The notes below the pieces were generated by a model. That model made no database searches. It was not told the origin of the DNA and saw nothing but the letters and a program-made list of their open reading frames with translations. Shown here piece after piece: positions 6,451-8,836 of a stretch of 8,836 bases of DNA. Position 1 is the stretch's first letter. The number at the start of each line of letters is the position of its first letter. The stretch spans positions 1 to 8,836 of the forward strand of contig RFVZ01000103.1 in assembly GCA_009922405.1 (NCBI GenBank), given 5' to 3'. Position numbers and translations under genes: made by a program. This stretch comes from Betaproteobacteria bacterium (lineage in GTDB: Bacteria; Pseudomonadota; Gammaproteobacteria; Burkholderiales; Burkholderiaceae_E).

Positions 6451-6578
6451 GGCTACAGGCAATTAACTTTAGGACCCTTGCGCGTCAGCTTGAATAGGCA
6501 TTAACCCGCGTCAATCAAACCCGACCATCATCCAGGCCTAAGGCGATTTGCACCGAGTGCGGGTTTACGTGGGTCCCT

Positions 6579-7244
6579 TCAGGACTGGGCTGCGTCGCGA
6601 AAGCGCCCGACCATAAAGCGCGCTGCCTGCTGGATGTGAGAACGCGTGAGCGCTTCGGCGCTCACCCCGTCGCCACGGATTACAGCAGCCAAAATATCAG
6701 CGTGCTGGTCCCAGATATCGCGTGGTTTGGCATCGCGGATCAGTACTTCGCCCATCATGCGTTGGGTATAGGTCAGGTGAGTTGCCAACGCGGGTGCGAT
6801 CAACTCATTGCCCGAAAGCGTGTAAAGAAACTCATGAAAGCGAATGTCGGCGGCGATCATCTTCGCTACCGCTCCGCTCGCTACCGCTTTACGTCCTGCC
6901 TCGAGCAAGCCAGGACCCTGTTTTGCTGCCAACGCCGCATTCTTCTCGGCAGCCTGTCGTGAGGCAAGACCTTCAAGTACCGCACGGACGTCATACATTT
7001 GCTGGGCATACTCTGGATCCAGCGGCGTCACGATCAGCCCGCGTCCTGGTGCGTCCTGCAGAACGCCCTGGTTGCGCAACAACGCCAGGGCTTGCTGCAC
7101 GGGTTGGCGCGAGACACCAAGAGCCTGTGCGATCTGCTCCTGAATGATGCGCTCGCCCGGACCGATCTTGCCAGCAGTGACCTCGTCGAGGATCGCGTTA
7201 CGCACCTGCTCGACCAGATTGGGAGTCGACGCGATGGCTTTCAA
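6579..7244 (-). CDS. GntR family transcriptional regulator, FadR/FCD subfamily
   Basis: The 221-residue protein has an N-terminal winged helix-turn-helix (about 10-75), with recognition region EQIAQALGVSRQPVQQALALLRNQGVL and the wing GRGLIVTPL. The C-terminal all-helical FCD ligand-binding domain spans about 78-215. FCD metal ligands are visible as D133-x3-H137 (ADIRFHEF), H181 and H203, so a metal-dependent carboxylate-type effector is likely, as in other FCD regulators. Such proteins usually repress their neighbouring catabolic operon until the substrate binds. The start is TTG at 7244-7242, which overlaps the stop of the upstream acyl-CoA synthetase frame (TTGA); no Shine-Dalgarno is obvious, so translational coupling is the likely route. 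The residue before the usual 'VREAL' helix is changed (SRQPVQQAL), which is not abnormal. The palindrome at 8819-8836, upstream of the first gene of this unit, is the best candidate operator. Confidence 0.92.
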   Translation of the reverse strand: MKAIASTPNLVEQVRNAILDEVTAGKIGPGERIIQEQIAQALGVSRQPVQQALALLRNQGVLQDAPGRGLIVTPLDPEYAQQMYDVRAVLEGLASRQAAEKNAALAAKQGPGLLEAGRKAVASGAVAKMIAADIRFHEFLYTLSGNELIAPALATHLTYTQRMMGEVLIRDAKPRDIWDQHADILAAVIRGDGVSAEALTRSHIQQAARFMVGRFRDAAQS

Positions 7245-8759
7245 GAGGCTGCCATTCGCTCGCGAAGCACCCGGTGCAGGATCTTGCCGGTAGCTGTTCG
7301 CGGCATCTCTTGCTCGTTAATAAATCGAACTGCCTGCGGGCGCTTGTATCCCGCGATACGGCCGCGACACCATTCCAGTAGTTCAGTCGCTTCGATGCGC
7401 GCACCTTCGTGCAGGACAATCACCGCGTGCACAGCCTCACCCCATTTGTCGTGCGGTACCCCGACCACTGCGACGTCCCGAACGCAGGGGAATATTCTCT
7501 CCGCCACTAATAATCATGTTGCTTTTGCGATCCACCAGGTAAAGATAACCGTCGGCATCACGACGCGCCAGATCGCCTACTGAACACCAATCGCCGCGAA
7601 AGGCCTCGGTGGTTTTTTCGGGGTTTTGCCAGTAGCCGTCAAACACGTAAGGGGTTCGTGAGTAGAGCTCTCCGACCTCTCCATCCGCGACTTCGTGGCC
7701 GTCCGCATCCAGCAGCCGGATTGGCCCTGAGCCGACCCACTCGCGCCCGACAGATCCCAGTCGCTCGATCTGCTCCTCTGGATGAAGCAGCGTCACCCAG
7801 CCCGCTTCGGTCGAGCCATAGAGCTCAAACAATTTGCCGTTTCGAAAGTAATCAAGGATCGCTAGCTTAGTCTCGCGCCGCGCAGGTGCTGAGGAAATCA
7901 TCAGCTTATCGACGCGACTCACGTCGTAGCTTGCCTTGGTGTTCGATGCAAGCGCTAGCATCATGATGAAATGAGTCGGTACGAGTGAGGTAAAGGTAAT
8001 TCTCTCGTTCGCCAGAGTTGCCAGCAGGGCCTCGGGCTCGAAGCTTCGGCGATCGTCGATCACGCAGCTTGCGCCCAGGTGAGCAAAGGTGTGACTGAAG
8101 TAAAGCGAGTTCGCATGGCACATCGGCATCACCATCAGTCCGATGTCGTCGCGGGTGAAGCGCATCGCAAGCGCAGTGGCCAGGGCAATGAGTGTGTTGC
8201 CCGCATGACTGCGAATGGCGCCCTTGGGGCGGCCGGTCGTGCCTGAGGTATACATCAGCGCGCAGGTATCTGTCGGACGCACAAGAACACTTGGTTCGTT
8301 GCTTGACGCGTCCGTTATGAGCGTCTCGTAGTCGGTCCAGCCCGTGGTTGTCGAGGGGCCGATGCAAATTCTCGCGCGGGGCAACAGCGTGATTTCGGCG
8401 CCGATGGATTCGATCTGTTCGACAAGCGCGTCTTCGACCACGCAGGCTCGGGCACCACTGTGTTGCACGATATAGGCGATTTCGGGCGGCGTGAGGCGAA
8501 AATTAATCGGCACAGCGACCAACCCGGCGCGCGCCAGCGCGACATAGAGCTCCATCCACTCAAGGCGGTTATAGGCGAGTAGCGCAACGCGCTCGCCGTG
8601 CCGCAGGCCCAGCCCAAGAAGCCCGTTCGCCAACCGTGTCGCACGATCGTGCCATTGCGCGAAATTGATCTGACGGCGGGAGTCACGAGCGCCCAGCTGT
8701 TGTGGGGTGAGCCGCGCGTGGCGGGCGACTGCGTCGGCAACAGTGAGGAGATTACTCAT
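7241..8759 (-). pseudogene. Acyl-CoA synthetase (AMP-dependent ligase), broken by an internal deletion/frameshift
   Basis: Two overlapping minus-strand frames together make one ANL-superfamily acyl-CoA synthetase (FadD/benzoate-CoA-ligase-like), which activates a carboxylic acid to acyl-AMP and then acyl-CoA. The first frame (ATG 8759, 440 codons, stop 7439-7437) has the P-loop YTSGTTGRPKGA (170-181), FELYGSTEAG (311-320) and the hinge GDLARRDADGYLYLVDRKSNMI (395-416), up to SGGENI (418-423). Seventeen out-of-frame residues follow. The correct continuation is in the other frame (to TGA 7243-7241): FPCVRDVAVVGVPHDKWGE, then GYKRP and PRTATGKILHR with the catalytic lysine. The expected YPAEVE block between the halves is missing, so about 26-35 bp were lost with a change of frame. 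A GTG at 7507 could start the second part, but it would encode only the C-terminal subdomain. The carboxylic acid substrate cannot be assigned. Its start has only a weak ribosome site. It is first in a unit with the GntR gene. Either a true pseudogene or a sequence error. Confidence 0.85.
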
Positions 8760-8818
8760 ACCGGTGAGGCTGGTTGATTGGACGATTCGAGACTGGAGAA
8801 ACGCACCGGAGTCTATTG

Positions 8819-8836
8819 CATTCTGAATTCAGAATG
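8819..8836. promoter_or_regulatory. Perfect 18-bp palindrome, candidate GntR operator
   Basis: CATTCTGAATTCAGAATG is a perfect inverted repeat ending exactly at the window edge, so it may be longer. It lies 59 bases upstream of the acyl-CoA synthetase ATG, a typical operator position, and GntR/FCD dimers bind palindromes of about this size. No second copy was seen in the window. Assignment to the GntR protein encoded downstream is inference. Confidence 0.5.

Noticed and set aside
7241..7507. The 88-codon C-terminal ligase piece as an independent gene starting at GTG 7507
   Set aside because: Its first codons arise from the out-of-frame junction and its content is only the C-terminal subdomain of the ligase; it is part of the broken gene.

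Overview
The window is GC-rich, densely coded bacterial DNA with mostly minus-strand genes. The gene content suggests a proteobacterium: an outer-membrane-type lipoprotein of the DUF6351 family, a GntR/FCD regulator, a BLUF photoreceptor, a TesB-like thioesterase and an oxalate/formate-type MFS remnant. A Burkholderiales-like betaproteobacterium is the most natural guess, but no rRNA or marker gene is present to prove it. The genes look like accessory catabolic metabolism (acyl-CoA and redox chemistry), not housekeeping.

Left part (1-2754): the tail of a plus-strand short-chain dehydrogenase/reductase converges on a minus-strand set read in the order BLUF blue-light sensor (2754-2344), FrdA/SdhA-like flavoprotein (2306-609), small [2Fe-2S] protein (612-238). 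The last two overlap by ATGA, and BLUF lies only 37 nt upstream of the flavoprotein, so one transcript is likely. The flavoprotein keeps the FAD fold and the catalytic arginine but has lost several dicarboxylate-binding residues and the histidine that binds FAD covalently in SdhA/FrdA. It is therefore probably a soluble dehydrogenase/reductase for another substrate, with the small ferredoxin as its electron partner.

Middle (2755-3950): the gap upstream of BLUF holds a decayed C-terminal piece of an oxalate/formate-antiporter-family MFS transporter. Next comes a complete plus-strand double-hotdog acyl-CoA thioesterase. A stem-loop and an 11-bp triple tandem repeat separate it from the next, convergent gene.

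Right part (3942-8836): the minus strand reads acyl-CoA synthetase, GntR/FCD regulator, then after 174 nt a large DUF6351 lipoprotein with an alpha/beta-hydrolase-like GxSxG motif. The acyl-CoA synthetase is broken by a small deletion and frameshift near 7490, so it is a pseudogene unless this is a sequence error. Upstream of it, at the window edge, is a perfect 18-bp palindrome, the best candidate operator for the GntR protein.

The most interesting points are the linkage of a blue-light sensor to an atypical fumarate-reductase-like pair, and the GntR unit with its palindrome and uncharacterised lipoprotein hydrolase. No CRISPR array, tRNA, rRNA, insertion sequence or phage gene was found.
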